A stretch of 64,000 nucleotides of DNA from Lamellibrachia columna (GCA_963662155.1 OY759271.1:14112898-14176897), one strand, 5' to 3'. Positions 13,084-25,400 are shown, counted from the stretch's first letter. Numbers and translations are program-made. The notes: generated from the letters alone by a model not told the origin.

Positions 13084-14700
13084 CATAACATTCGACATGT
13101 ATATCCGTGAAAAATAAGTTTATAACGTTATTTGTCAATATTATTTTGTAAAAAAAAAATTATTATTTCTTAAACTTGACAAATCCACTCACCATAGTTG
13201 AGAAATGTCGTATGCATGATTAAAATGACATACATTTCTCAATGAAAAAATTACATCAAATTGATGTTATCGAATGTTCCCACTAACGGTGTTCGCCAGC
13301 AGTGAGTGTTATGGTTTGTAATCATTATAACACGACGTTTCTAAGCAGTTTTTTCGGATTGCCACGGATGTGTTTCAGTGTCCTTTTATCCAATTCCTCC
13401 ACCATTCCTCCATTCCCCTATCACTCTGTTATGTACTGCAGAAATATGTGGAACACGGATGCAGTATGTAGTCATGCCGGTGTGCACACACATGGTCATA
13501 AACCACGCATGTTTTCATTAACAGAATGAAGGAGATCATAGCAGTCAATGGTATCTTACAGAACAGCACAACAGAGCCTTTCTTACAAAAACAAAAGCCA
13601 ACATCTTTGTCCGAAATACTCCTTTTTATTTTCTGTCACCCACATTTATGTATAATATGTTTTGCTAATAACAAAATAAACAAATAATATAACTCTCATA
13701 TGAAAATGTCTGAGTAAATATGAGTAACATTTTAACGAGAAAGGTGATATTTATGTGTAGCTGAAAGTTCCATATGACAAGCACTGGTCAAGAGGTTGAT
13801 TCGTAGCCGTTACACACCGTTTCGTGACGGACGAATTGTTAGAGTTATATTTATGGAAACTTGCAGGTTTTATGTTCAGTGCTGCTGGACTACACGTATG
13901 AGGGGGCTGACTCATCAAGTTCCCACACATATAAAATACCATTGCCAGCGAATGTATGACACATCGGTTTTTCTATGGCGCGGGGACATTACTTGCGGAA
14001 CAAACAAGTAAAGCGGAAACCAACGATTTTTGCACGAAGTATGCGCAAGAAATGACAGAATAAACCACGTTCCTGCTGTGTCGAAACACGTATCTTGGTG
14101 CCGTGGAATCGGGTTTTGTCCGATATGAATAATGAATTTATATGACGGTTTACTTGTTGTCGGTTACTATTCTCCTGTAATGATACCAATGGATTTGTGT
14201 TTGTATACGCCATCGAACGAGGAGCTTAAATTCAGTATAAATCAGTTAGATTAGGTATCAAACATGTAAAATATGTGTTATTGCTATAAGAGAAAAGTAT
14301 TTTCAAACCTTACGTACAATCGTGTTGATAAAAAAACAGGGTTTGTGAAGCTATGTCATAGGTTCAATAATTATGCATTGGCATCAGACTACATGCCTCG
14401 GGGGTGGGGGCGGGGGGGAGGGTTCGGGGGAGTTCAAGCAAACCCCCCCTTGGAGATAATTGTGCTTAACATTTTCCAGAAATAATCCCAGAAATCCTTC
14501 GGTCGACAGTTCCCGTGGTTGAATACAATGCCTATTTTATATCATTGTGAAGGGACACGTGTTTAGATCATTCCATTTGGAAGGAGCGTTTACACCGAAA
14601 CTGCTACTCTCGAAGATCGAATAATGCAACTGTTCACTGTTCTAATTTTATCATACACGTTGGCGAACCGCCATGGGAACATTTTGCATGAATAATGGGC
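13084..14700. other. Gene-free stretch with one dispersed-repeat copy
   Basis: No exon is supported. An inverted repeat with TTGAGAAATGT and ACATTTCTCAA arms lies near 13198-13243. About 14398-14500 contains a G-rich run, CAAACCCCCC and TTGGAGATAATTGTGCTTAAC, related to 58617-58745. Confidence 0.5.
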
Positions 14701-14713
14701 TGTTGCAGCTTAC

Positions 14714-14719
14714 GTCCAT
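14714..14719 (-). other. Possible alternative first coding exon of ETS copy B (Met-Asp)
   Basis: On the minus strand ATGGAC is followed directly by GTAAGC, a strong donor. It lies about 157 bp downstream of the kappa-B site at 14876-14886; the same distance is about 162-167 bp in the copy A and B promoters. It ends in phase 0, so it could splice to exon 2 of copy B (11034-10806). It is very short and could arise by chance. Confidence 0.25.
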
Positions 14720-14875
14720 GCCCTGGATAAGACACTTCACACCAGACAAGCATCTTGGTGTACGAAAGGCGATAGGCCTCCCCATGATATACGATCACGT
14801 TAAGCAGAACACGCTTGGATGGTTTCCAAAGCGCCCGCACTTGGATGGTTTCCAAAGCGTCGCGGTGTTTCGTTA

Positions 14876-14973
14876 GGGGATTTCCCGGCCGACATCGACC
14901 AATCAATGCAAGTGTAAGCGGCGATGCGTCCGGCGGCCAGCGCAGGGGATTCCCCGTTACGGAGCAGCCAATC
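14876..14973 (-). promoter_or_regulatory. Two kappa-B/CCAAT modules upstream of ETS copy B
   Basis: GGGGATTTCCC at 14876-14886 is followed by 12 bp and CCAATC at 14899-14904. GGGGATTCCCC at 14945-14955 is followed by 12 bp and CCAATC at 14968-14973. Both have the same orientation and identical spacing. They lie 3.6 kb upstream of copy B and may be an enhancer or an alternative promoter. Factor binding is inferred from motif only. Confidence 0.5.
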
Positions 14974-15364
14974 AGACATCGGTGTCAAGTCGCGACAGTC
15001 GGTGACGGACATAAAATGATAAGAATCGTCGTGACTTGAATGACTGAGCTTGTTGCTATTGTTGGACGTCTCACGCGGTTGGAATGCGGTTAAACAGCTA
15101 GGCCAACTACATTGCTGGCCTCAGAGCCTGAGGGGACGTTTCCCTAAATGGCACGAATTTAAAGCCCCAGTACAGCCAGCCGACCGTAAATAACAGGGTT
15201 ATTATAATACACCAACTATCGGGGTGTTTGGCCTATATACATATCTTATACATATAGAATAAGCCAGGGTCGCCGATGGTTAGAACATGTCCCTGATGTA
15301 TGGCACTAACACCAACAGAACCTCAACACTGACATCGAGATGGACCAGGGAAGACCAGCAATTA

Positions 15365-15476
15365 AGGCGTGTGTCTCACTCTGTCAGTCAGTCCATCAGC
15401 AAGGCGTATGTATCACTCTGTCAGTCAGTCCATCAACAAGGCGTATGTATCACTCTGTCAGTCCATCAACAAGCGC
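15365..15476. repeat. Short tandem repeat with TCACTCTGTCAGTCAGTCC unit
   Basis: Three imperfect copies of a unit of about 46 bp containing TCACTCTGTCAGTC and CATCAACAAGGCGTATG; the last copy is shortened. Confidence 0.8.
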
Positions 15477-15897
15477 ATTTGCCCTCGTTGTCAGACTTGA
15501 GCTGCAAAAGGTAGAAACAAAAAAGACACTTGCCGAGGCAACCATGATGCACAGAGTCATAAACAACATTGACAATATTACGCTTCCAACAGAAACACTC
15601 CAGCCAAGATACATAACTACCAGAGGCCAGTAGTCGAAGCTCCTCGTACTATACTCCAGGATCAACGTATTTTCTTTCTGCCATATGACTACGGAACTAT
15701 ATTCCACCTGATGCATCAGCTGCGTCCTCTCTGACGCCTTCAAGTGCAAACTGGGAGGTTGTGCAAAGAGCCTGTATAAATGTGACCACAACAGGACGTG
15801 ATTTTAACTAGTTTATTTATTTTTTTGTTTTTGGACATGTGTCTTATATAGAAAACGTATACAGAGCGTGTAATGTTCGATTTAGTATTCGTATTGC

Positions 15898-16791
15898 CAC
15901 CCCCGGGTGTCATACATCCCACAACTACATACCAACCCCAAGACTACACACAAACCCCCGGATGTCATACACCCCACAACTACACACCAACCCAGTAGTG
16001 TCATACATTCGAAGACTACATGCCAACCCCTGGGTGTCATACATCCCACAACTACACACTAACCCCAGGGTGTCATACATCCCAAGACTACACACAAACC
16101 CCCCGATGTCATACGTCCCACAACTACACACAAACCCCTTGGATGTCATACATCTCACAACTACACACCAACCCGCGGGTGTCATACGTCCCACAACTAC
16201 ACACCAACCCCTTGGATGTCATACATCCCACAACTACACACAAACCCCCCGATGTCATACGTCCCACAACTACACACAAACTCGCGGGTGTCATACATCC
16301 CACAACTACACACAAACCCGCGGGTGTCATACATCCCACAACTACACACCAACCAGCGGGTGTCATACATCCCACAACTACACACAAACCCGCGGGTGTC
16401 ATACATCCCACAACTACACACAAACCCGCGGGTGTCATACATCCCACAACTACACACCAACCAGCGGGTGTCATACATCCCACAACTACACACAAACCCG
16501 CGGGTGTCATACATCCCACAACTACACACCAACCAGCGGGTGTCATACATCCCACAACTACACACCAACCCCTGGATGTCATACGTCCCATGACTACACA
16601 CCAGCCCCCGGGGTGTTATACATTCCCATACTACAAGCAAATCCCCGGGTGTCGTACATTCCATAACTATACGCCAACCCCCGAGGTGTCATCCATCCCA
16701 CCACTACACACCAACCCCGAGGTGTCATCCATCCCACCACTACACACCAACCCCGAGGTGTCACCCATCCCACCACTACACAACAAACCCC
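15898..16791. repeat. 36-bp minisatellite, about 24 copies
   Basis: The unit contains GTGTCATACATCCCACAACT followed by ACACACAAACCCGCGG. Because 36 is divisible by three, long frames stay open on both strands (12-residue periodic peptides). Copies at the edges are more diverged than those in the core (about 16270-16560). I see no sign that it is translated. Confidence 0.95.
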
Positions 16792-17062
16792 CTAAAATGT
16801 CAGTTAACAGGCTGCAACCTTTGGGCTTAACTACATGTCACGAAATTGGCTGTCGCATTTTTGACGAAGTGCAACTAATTATTGCATTAACTTATGTTTC
16901 AACCTACTGCCACGACGAGCAACACATCAACAGTAGTCGTTCCGAACGGTTAACGGTCTACGGCGAACTACAGTTAACGGTGATAAATGCTGATGACACG
17001 TATGCAACACGCACAAAAGCCCGGTCACGCGTAGCTAGTTCAACGACTTGGCGGCTCGTTGA

Positions 17063-17160
17063 GGGACTTTCCCAGTCGAGCTCGACCAATCGAAGCGGTA
17101 CGATTAAAACATGACGCGTAGGTCGTTCAGCGGGAAGTCCCCTCCACGAACGCGTCCAAT
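17063..17160 (-). promoter_or_regulatory. Two further kappa-B/CCAAT modules
   Basis: GGGACTTTCCC at 17063-17073, 12 bp, then CCAATC at 17086-17091. GGGAAGTCCCC at 17132-17142, 13 bp, then CCAATG at 17156-17161. Orientation and spacing are as in the modules at 14876-14973. They are 5.8 kb upstream of copy B, with no other gene nearby. Confidence 0.5.
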
Positions 17161-17704
17161 GTTAACAAAACCGTCACCGGTGAACAACCCGTGACTCACT
17201 TCCCTAATCGAGACACTTGATGAGAGTCGTGATTTTATAACACCGAAATGGGTTCGGCATCCGTTATAATTATACTCTACCCTGGTTCGTGCGAGGTTAC
17301 ACGTAAATGTGCCCATCAATCGTGACTTGCGGAAATGTTTGGTTTTTAACTTCACATGATGTCACAACTTTCCAAATTTACGCTTTGAATTTACTTCCTT
17401 TAATTGTGCAATATGCGTGTCGTTGCTATTTAGACAACGATCGTCGAAAGTACACAAGTTAACAAATCGTAGCTGTTGCACAATCTAAATTAATATGTTT
17501 TGTATTGTCATGTGCCGATTGCCTTGGGTGGTTCCCGGTCCAACGTATTTCGCCAATGTTGATGAAATGCAAAAGGCCGTTGATCGTTAGATACACCGGT
17601 AGAATGACATCTGCAATGACATCTGCAATGACATCTGCGGCGATACCTCAGTCGGTGGTTGTCGCATTAATAGTACCTTGCCATGGAATATCTCTCACCA
17701 TTCC

Positions 17705-17930
17705 ATATCGTGTATGGAGCAGTGGCTCGGTGGTTAGAGCGCCGGAGTGTCAACCGGGAGAACCAGGGTTCCAGTCCACCTGCTGGTGTTTCGAAGTCTA
17801 GGCAGTTTCGTTCACCCCACCTTGCTTGACAATAAAACCCGCCGATCCTTTCTACCTGATGTCTGTGCCAGAGGAAGTAAAATACCCCACACTGGGGGTA
17901 AATGTGTAACCTGCTATGGACTCCATCTCC
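17705..17930 (+). mobile_element. tRNA-derived SINE-like element, copy 1
   Basis: Starts with a tRNA-like head: GTGGCTCGGTGGTTAGAGCG (A-box-like) and GGTTCCAGTCC (B-box-like). The body includes AGTTTCGTTCACCCCAC and TCTGTGCCAGAGGAAGTAAA. A homologous copy is at 57140-57320 on the other strand. It is not a functional tRNA, since no cloverleaf can be closed convincingly. Confidence 0.6.
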
Positions 17931-18267
17931 CAACCACACGAGTCACAGAACAATACACGACGCGGCTCAGCCAATTCTGCCAACTATTATGGAATGAAAT
18001 TGAATGAACCATTACTTCAAACTTATTCAAACAAGAAACTGGTAGCCATTGTCCAAAAGAGAAACAGTTGTAAGAAACAACTCGACCGAGATTATTGGGC
18101 CGACCAAAATATTTTGACGAGAGCAAAGTCTATGCCACAATGCTGACGCAAGACGACCGTCTGGACAGCTGTCACGTAGGGCCTAGTGTTAACATCTACG
18201 AGTGTTGGGCTTACGCACATTACAGTATAACAACATATTAGTCTGATAGATATGTGAAAAAAATGTG

Positions 18268-18311
18268 GGGTTTGACTAAAAAAAGATGCATTTGGCACAA
18301 TTGTACACCAT
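18268..18311 (+). repeat. Short dispersed duplicate shared with 19551-19594
   Basis: The GGGTTTGACTAAAAAAAGAT segment through ACAATTGTACACCAT is nearly identical to the linker inside the duplicated block at 19451-19702. Confidence 0.8.
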
Positions 18312-18603
18312 AGCCCAAATCATGTTTTCAGAAGTGAGGTCATCGAAAAAATGGCGGCTATTCAAAAGATAGCTTCGAAACCTTTTTTTACATAGAGACG
18401 TTTGCATTGTGTTGTAATTAAATGAACGTAGAGGAGCCAATTGATCAGGACATCATCCCACAATGTTAGAACCTTGTATTTAAGATGCAAACACTGAACT
18501 ATGTAACTCCACTAGCTGGCAGAATATGTGCTGACTCAGCAAAGCGACACATTTGCGCCATTGTTATAGGACGGTTTTTTAATAGATTCCCAGCCAGTTG
18601 TCG

Positions 18604-18772
18604 GTGAACATCTTAATGTCTACTGAAAGTTATGACCTCGTTGATAATGTCTGCTGAAAGTTATGACCTCGTCGATAATGTCTACTGAAAGTTATGACCT
18701 CGTTGATAATGTCTACTGAAAGTTATGACCTCGTCGATAATGTCTACTGAAAGTTATGACCTCGTTGATTAC
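18604..18772. repeat. 31-bp minisatellite, five copies
   Basis: Unit carries GATAATGTCTACTGAAAGTT then ATGACCTCGTC; copies differ at one or two bases. Confidence 0.92.
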
Positions 18773-19053
18773 GTTCAGCCAACGCCACCCAACGCTATGT
18801 GCCACAACGACTAAATTTCTATAATAAACACATAAAAAATCCCAGTTACACGTAACAATAACCAAACAACTACTTAACGGACATGAGTAACGATTTTCTT
18901 CGAAACTCGACTATTGAGATTACTCACTCTCAACGTTTATCCTGCCAAACCACCTGGCGAGCAAAAGGACAACTCGTCGTCCCAGAATTCCAGACGAAGG
19001 CTGAAACGTTGGAGTAAGTAATCTTAATGTTTGTGTTTTGAAGAAAATCGTTA

Positions 19054-19179
<126 letters not shown>

Positions 19180-19450
19180 AACTTGATAAATATTTTCACG
19201 CGTATTTACTGGACATTCTAAAAGTCCGAACTGCATCATTAATACACATATTTCAGTATAACTATTGACATCAGGCCGAACATACACATAGTATACACAA
19301 CGAAGGTCCAAAAAACTGTATAGTTGAGTGTGTCCTTGCCCCCGCTCTGCCCCCCTTGCGAGATCCTACGTACTCCACTGATTGTACTTTCACTGAATAC
19401 ACATAATAGAGTTCCAACGAACCTCGAACGCTATCGCCGAACGACTTTCA

Positions 19451-19702
19451 GTGTACAGATGCCGTCAAAGATTGCCAGAAGATAACACAATACAGGTGAT
19501 TAGATTTTACCCAACCAAAAAGAAAAAAACAAAGACGCGACTGTATTTGGGGGGTTTGACTAAAAAAAGATGCATTTGGCACAATTGTACACCATCAGTG
19601 TACAGATGCCGTCAAAGATTGCCAGAACATAACACAATACAGGTGATTAGATTTTACCCAACGAAAAAGAAAAAAACAAAGACGCGACTGTATTTGGGGG
19701 GC
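19451..19702. repeat. Tandem duplication, period about 146 bp
   Basis: Two near-identical blocks of about 105 bp (GTACAGATGCCGTCAAAGAT through GACGCGACTGTATTTGG) are separated by the linker that also occurs at 18268-18311. An open frame spans both copies but lacks any recognisable domain. Confidence 0.88.
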
Positions 19703-19958
19703 GACTCAAAACCGCAAGCAATCGCCGTAGTCTGGCAACAAACAGGAGTAGTAAAATACGCTGAGCCCAAATCTTGCGATGACGAGTAGAGAAACTTGTT
19801 GTCTTCGTCTCCTACCTTTCTGGAACCAGTATATCAATGTAGGCAGATAGTCCGAATTGCGCAAGTCGTTTTTGGCATTTCAAAAGATTATTTTGGAGGA
19901 TAGATACACCTGAAAAGTAGGAGAAGCCTCTGCTGGTAGGGTTCGATATCGTAGTGTT

Positions 19959-20095
19959 CGGCCACTGGGACACATATTTCTAACTTCCCGTCCCATTTGG
20001 GCCACGGCCACTGGGACACATATTTCTAACTTCCCGTCCCATTTGGGCCACGGCCACTTGGACACATATTTCTAACTTCCCGTCCTATTTGGGCC
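19959..20095. repeat. 46-bp tandem repeat, three copies
   Basis: Unit contains CGGCCACTGGGACACATATT and TCTAACTTCCCGTCC. A smaller two-copy repeat (GAGTAGCCCCCATTGCACGT) follows at about 20128-20190. Confidence 0.9.
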
Positions 20096-20330
20096 ATTTC
20101 TCACCGTTGCATTGTCGCGTCAGCATTTGAGTAGCCCCCATTGCACGTACAACGTACATTTGAGTAGCCCCCATTGCACGTACAACGTACACGCCGCGCC
20201 TTCGCACGACGTAGTCTTTGTGTACAAAACGGCAAACGCGGCGGAACAAATACTGGTGACTGCTGGGATCTGTTTTCACTTAATTGCTCCTCTTATATAA
20301 GTCAAAAAACGTTGTACACTATGGAAGAAC

Positions 20331-20373
20331 GTGTGTGTGCGTGCGTGCGAGCGAGCGTGCGTGCGTGTTTGTG

Positions 20374-20437
<64 letters not shown>

Positions 20438-20438
20438 T
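20331..20438. repeat. (GCGT)n microsatellite
   Basis: Nearly pure GCGT tetramers after a short GT/GCGA lead-in. Confidence 0.97.
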
Positions 20439-20816
20439 ATTTGCCTGAACTTCAATAAGGAAAACAATATAATATTGTTTTCTCACAAATTCACCACTGT
20501 ATGTACACTCCATAAAGCACACTACGCACAGTACAGAGTTGAGATCAAGTGCAGGCCGTAGCCAACAGTAAGCTAGTAATATCAGCGATTCGTGAGGATA
20601 GTGTTTGTATTCATAATTATCAACGGAAGCAGTGCACGACCTTACCGTCAGGGTCTCAACTGCGATTAGATCCAAATGTTCCACTAAACGGCAACGTCGG
20701 GCCACAACATTGCGAAGAGAGTCCTTCAATGTGTTGATCTTCCATCGCTGATCAGACATCACTGGAAGAGCAAGATCTCGACCAAGAGAACATATATTTG
20801 CATAGCTGGTGATGCG

Positions 20817-20904
20817 GCTCCTGTCTGACCTGCTCGCAGTGTCCACTCCTGCCTGACCTGCTCGCAGTGTCCACTCCTGCCTGACCTGCTCGCAGTGTCC
20901 ACTC
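20817..20904. repeat. 28-bp tandem repeat, three copies
   Basis: Unit CTGACCTGCTCGCAGTGTCC plus ACTCCTGC. Confidence 0.9.
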
Positions 20905-21103
20905 GATCCCCGTGCTGCCATCCTGTGCATCGATCGGAAGAATTCTGGTCTAACACTGTCCGACCAAGGCAGATATGTCAGGAACTCCTTCCTCATTCTG
21001 ATCCCTCTGCTTCCTCTCCCAGCATGACTGACTGCATTGATATGAGGTAGTAAGCTTGCAGGGCGGACGGTTTTGACACGAAGTACTAAGCTTCCCAGAC
21101 TGA

Positions 21104-21445
21104 CTGCATTGACAGGAGGTAGAAAGGACACATTGACAGGAGGTAGAAAGGACACATTGACAGGAGGTAGAAAGGACACATTGACACGAGGTAGAAAGGA
21201 CACATTGACACGAGGTAGAAAGGACACATTGACACGAGGTAGAAATGACACATTGACACGAGGTAGAAAGGACACATTGACACGAGGTAGAAAGGACACA
21301 TTGACAGGAGGTAGAAAGGACACATTGACACGAGGTAGAAAGGACACATTGACACGAGGTAGAAAGGACACATTGACACGAGGTAGAAAGGACACATTGA
21401 CACGAGGTAGAAAGGACATATTGACACGAGGTAGAAAGGACACAT
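21104..21445. repeat. 24-bp minisatellite, about 14 copies
   Basis: Unit ACATTGACACGAGGTAGAAA plus GGAC, with some copies having CAGGAGG for CACGAGG. The period is a multiple of three, which explains the long 8-residue periodic frames on both strands. Confidence 0.95.
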
Positions 21446-21880
21446 AGCTAAATGTCTGCTATATGTAGGAAATATACCAACACAACAACGCTTTTTATTA
21501 ATTTAAATACGACGACCTACTTCCTAGATGCCTCAGATAGATAGTAACAGTTGACCTACATAATTATTCTGCAGCGATGACTGGTTTACGTGTCCAGTAT
21601 AAAATACTGTTTTAGCCAGCGGAGATTCTGGCTCGGTCTGACATTCGTTCTACGGTTACATGCTATTGTACTGTCTAGATTGAAGCGCCATTGACAGGGG
21701 CCTCGATCTTATATCATGGCATTATCTCTGAGCGAAAGCTTCTTCGCCTTCTTCGTGTATGCATTGCGGTCTTACTCTGACTAGCTTGTTCGTATGTGCA
21801 CTGCTTTCTTAGTCATACTAACTTCTTCCTTCGGGTATGCACTTTCCTGTTTCTATGACTGACTTAAAATTATTCATGAA

Positions 21881-22056
21881 CACTCGAATCTCGTTAATCC
21901 GGACGCCGATAATCCGGAAACCTCGGCCCCGGACATCATTTCGCAGGAACGGTTTTTTCCAAACACTAATATACCCGTTAATTGCACAATTCGTTTGTCC
22001 AGGAAAATCGTTAATACACTGGGGATCAAGATGTCTGGATTCACGAGGTTCCACTC
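21881..22056. mobile_element. Small inverted-repeat element, pogo/Tigger-like MITE
   Basis: The left end ACTCGAATCTCGTTAATCCG and the reverse complement of the right end (AGTGGAACCTCGTGAATCCA) match at most positions. Inner AATCCGG repeats add to the palindrome. The TTAATCCGG-type terminus recalls pogo/Tigger DNA transposons, by memory. About 175 bp, with no coding capacity. Confidence 0.45.
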
Positions 22057-23497
22057 TATATGCACTACTGCCTATTCGTTCACGCACATACGTCCTCTAC
22101 AGTACTTAGTTGAGTTGAGCATACGTCACTAGCAGCCAGCGAGTCAATTCATAGCAACCGTCTGGTTGGCAAACTTCAGCTTCCATTTAGATCTATAGCC
22201 GAATAATAACTGAGTTAGTGAAACGTATTAAAATAAAGTTTTAAAGCATATGTATAACATATCGGTCTGCTCCCTTTTACGCCGCAATGTTTCACAACTT
22301 CTTTTAGATTTGCCTACTGTCCTCATCTTTGAATGTTGTAACAACAATCATTATATGTTTGTTGTGATCTATCCCCTATAGAAAAATACACCAGTGAACT
22401 CGCTTAGCGACTTTCCCGATTAGTCGTTACATTTCGTAATAACTATCGTGTAATAGCATTATAAATCATGCATTCAAATCATGTCATGAAAAACATAATA
22501 ATTATTATACAAAGACACAATCATGACTTCATAACAACATAACCACGAAATGAGGTAGGCCTATGCCAACGATTAAAGGCGTACACAATTAGACCTTGTA
22601 TCATTGTTGAGGAAAACACATAAACATGGTTATGTATTTTCGCTGGTATGACCCGAATCAAGGGCATTCCTTTCAAGTATTTTCAATTATAGGACCTTGC
22701 AACCCAGCTACAAAATTAATATCATTAATTATGTCTAGGCGGAAGTTGACCAAAAGAAAACCGCAATGTGAACATGCGTCAGTCTTGATCTTATCCATTC
22801 TTCTGGTCATGTGTTGTGGTAATAGACTTGATAACTCGACCGGACAAAGCAGATATTTCTATGTACACACATCGCCTAGGCACAAATCGGCTTTGGAGAG
22901 CTGTCTAAATGTGTTTCATAATTGTATGTTGTGCTATTTGGGTCAGCTATTATCGAGGGATCGGGGTTTTTTCATGACTGAGGTAGAATTTCCCAAGGCA
23001 TTTCAACCATTCTAAAATATGCTGTGAATTAAACGTTCCGTTGCACGCAACCAAATTGTATTGTAAAAGTATACATTTAGTTGCAATTAATGAATCGTGG
23101 ATAGAAAAACTAATACAAATAGCTTTGGCGTCGACTCGATATATATGTGAGTGGGCGTGCGCGTGGGCGTGAGCGTGGGCGTGCGCGCGAGTGTATCTTA
23201 TCACATCATAAGTTGTTCTGCACAATAGTAGATATGCATATTTTAGCAAGATCTCCCATCCAATGATAAAAGTAAAATACATCGATGTCAATACATCTTA
23301 TCACATCACAAGTGGACGTGGAACAGCAAACTAGTTTATTCGGCATTATATGGGAATAATGCCCTGTCAGATGGTATTGTGACCCACATAGTGAAACGAC
23401 CCGCGGATCAATACACCATAATGGTAAAACGACCCGCCCCAATGGTAAACTGACCCACCGGTTTTTTTATTTAATGTTTTCTTCACATGTTAGTTAT
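22057..23497. other. Gene-free stretch
   Basis: No supported exon. A GCGTGGGCGTGA-type short repeat lies at about 23150-23192. ACCCGC-containing phrases near 23398-23460 recur around 24890-24905. Confidence 0.5.
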
Positions 23498-23660
23498 TGA
23501 TCACATCCACTATATATTGATCACATCCACTATATATTGATCACATCCACTATATATTGATCACATCCACTATATATTGATCACATCCACTATATATTGA
23601 TCACATCCACTATATATTGATCACATCCACTATATATTGATCACATCCACTATATATTGT
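23498..23660. repeat. 20-bp minisatellite, eight copies
   Basis: Unit TGATCACATCCACTATATAT, essentially identical in all copies. Confidence 0.97.
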
Positions 23661-23958
23661 AAGCAATATTATAATAAGTTCAACTTGGTAATATATTAAA
23701 TTGGCCACGTCGTATGAGATGTGAATTCATTACTCTTAATTTACGTGCTTCTACTTATTCTTTGGAAAACAAATCCCGAAAAAGGGTTTTAATAAACATT
23801 ATTTATGTATGGGCTTAACGTAAGTAAATGTGGCAGAGATGGATTCGACGCATGAGGTTAGCATGGGGGTCATATCGCCATGCCATAGTATAGTGACCCG
23901 GGTCATATTCCCATGGCATAGTATATTGACCTGGGTCATGCTTCAAAAACTTTGCCAA

Positions 23959-23960
<2 letters not shown>

Positions 23961-24054
<94 letters not shown>

Positions 24055-24130
24055 TGCATGCATGCATGCATGCATGCATACATACATACATACATACATA
24101 CATACATACATACATACATACATACATACA

Positions 24131-24166
<36 letters not shown>

Positions 24167-24172
24167 TATATG
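23961..24172. repeat. (TA)n, (TGCA)n and (CATA)n compound microsatellite
   Basis: TA to about 24050, TGCA to about 24078, CATA to about 24158, then TA. Adjacent GACCCGGGTCA-type phrases flank both sides. Confidence 0.97.
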
Positions 24173-24734
24173 TAAATAGCCTGGGAGGTCAAATCATACT
24201 ATGCTATGGGCATATGACCCGGGTCAATTTACAAATATTATGAAAACAAACACTTGCTTGCATTGTAATGATTTTTTAACATTAATATTCTATGACATTG
24301 TACTAACTACTACTAGACTACTACTGCTACTACTACTACTACTGCTGGGTTATATCAGCATGGCATAGTATAGTGACATGGGTAAATTTACTATGGCATG
24401 GGGACATAACCAAGGTCAACTTATAAATTTGATGAAAACTAAATTTGTTTTTGTGATTTTATAATCATTTAAATAGTATTCTACTAATTCACACAAACAT
24501 GGAACAGCAATTTGAAAAATTCTTCTGTGTTCTTATTATGTATACTCTATTCTGAAAGATTAATTGTTAATTATAAAATAGTAATTAAGACGTCATGTGA
24601 ACATAATATTATTGTTATTGATGTTTGCTTGGAAAATGTTTAATCCTAAGTCAAAAAATATTAACAAAAATCAAATCAAATCAAAACAATCAAATCAAAT
24701 TGGTGGATGTATTAGTTTTTCATCTGCAATTGTG

Positions 24735-24797
24735 CAACACTGCTACACCACACTGCTACACCACACTGTTACACCACACTGCTACACCACACTGCAA
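24735..24797. repeat. 13-bp tandem repeat
   Basis: CACACTGCTACAC units, about five copies. Confidence 0.85.
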
Positions 24798-25097
24798 TAG
24801 GAAAAAAATATTCTAGTAATTTAAATAAATTGGGGAGGAGGGTCGTTTCCCCACAGGGTGGGTCACTTTCCATAGGAGAAAGTCTGCGGTAAAGTGACCC
24901 GCGAGTGGATATACTATATGGTATTTTGACCTGCAGTTCGCTTTACCCCCGCGTCACAATACCATATGACACGGGCTGTTGTTTGACATTATTTCACGGT
25001 TGCGTTTATGCATGCAAACACCAATAAAGGCATACTGGCGTGATGTTTGTTGGTGTTGGTTACATTCAAGATAGGGTGTGGCAGAAAGTGGGAGGTG

Positions 25098-25400
25098 GGT
25101 CCTAAAAAATGGTGGGAGGTGGGAGGTTGGCCTTAAAAATAGGCCGGAGATAGGAGGCCGGAGATAGGAGGCGGGATTGATGGGAGGCGGGATTGATGGG
25201 AGGTGGGATTTCACGGAGGTGGGATTGGTGGGAGATGGGATTGATGGGAGGTGGGATTGATGGGAGGTGGGATTGATGGGAGGTGGGATTGGTGGGAGGT
25301 GGGATTGATGGGAGGATGGAGGTGGACTCTCAAAATTAGTGGGAGGGTAGCAACACAAACTGGTGGGAGATGGGAGGTTGAGACCCTGCGACATCTCCTC
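25098..25400. repeat. GGGAGGTGGGATT minisatellite within a dispersed element
   Basis: A G-rich repeat of about 15-16 bp in many copies. Its flanks (GGTGGGAGGTTGGCC at left, GGTGGACTCTCAAAAT at right) recur at 55490-55575, where the repeat is not expanded. Confidence 0.85.

Noticed and set aside
12531..13138. Several 130-190 codon frames on both strands
   Set aside because: Pure microsatellite translation with no start context or domain.
15839..17114. 275- and 364-codon frames with 12-residue repeats
   Set aside because: The 36-bp minisatellite keeps frames open on both strands; no conserved ends, signal or splice support.
17705..17790. A tRNA gene
   Set aside because: A- and B-box-like motifs are present, but no acceptor stem or cloverleaf can be closed and a homologous body continues downstream, as in a SINE.
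20319..21443. 374-codon minus-strand frame
   Set aside because: Starts in the 24-bp minisatellite and ends in a GCGT array; the middle contains another tandem repeat and no known domain.
22626..23015. 129-codon plus-strand frame
   Set aside because: No domain, no splice or promoter support, ordinary AT-rich sequence; likely chance.
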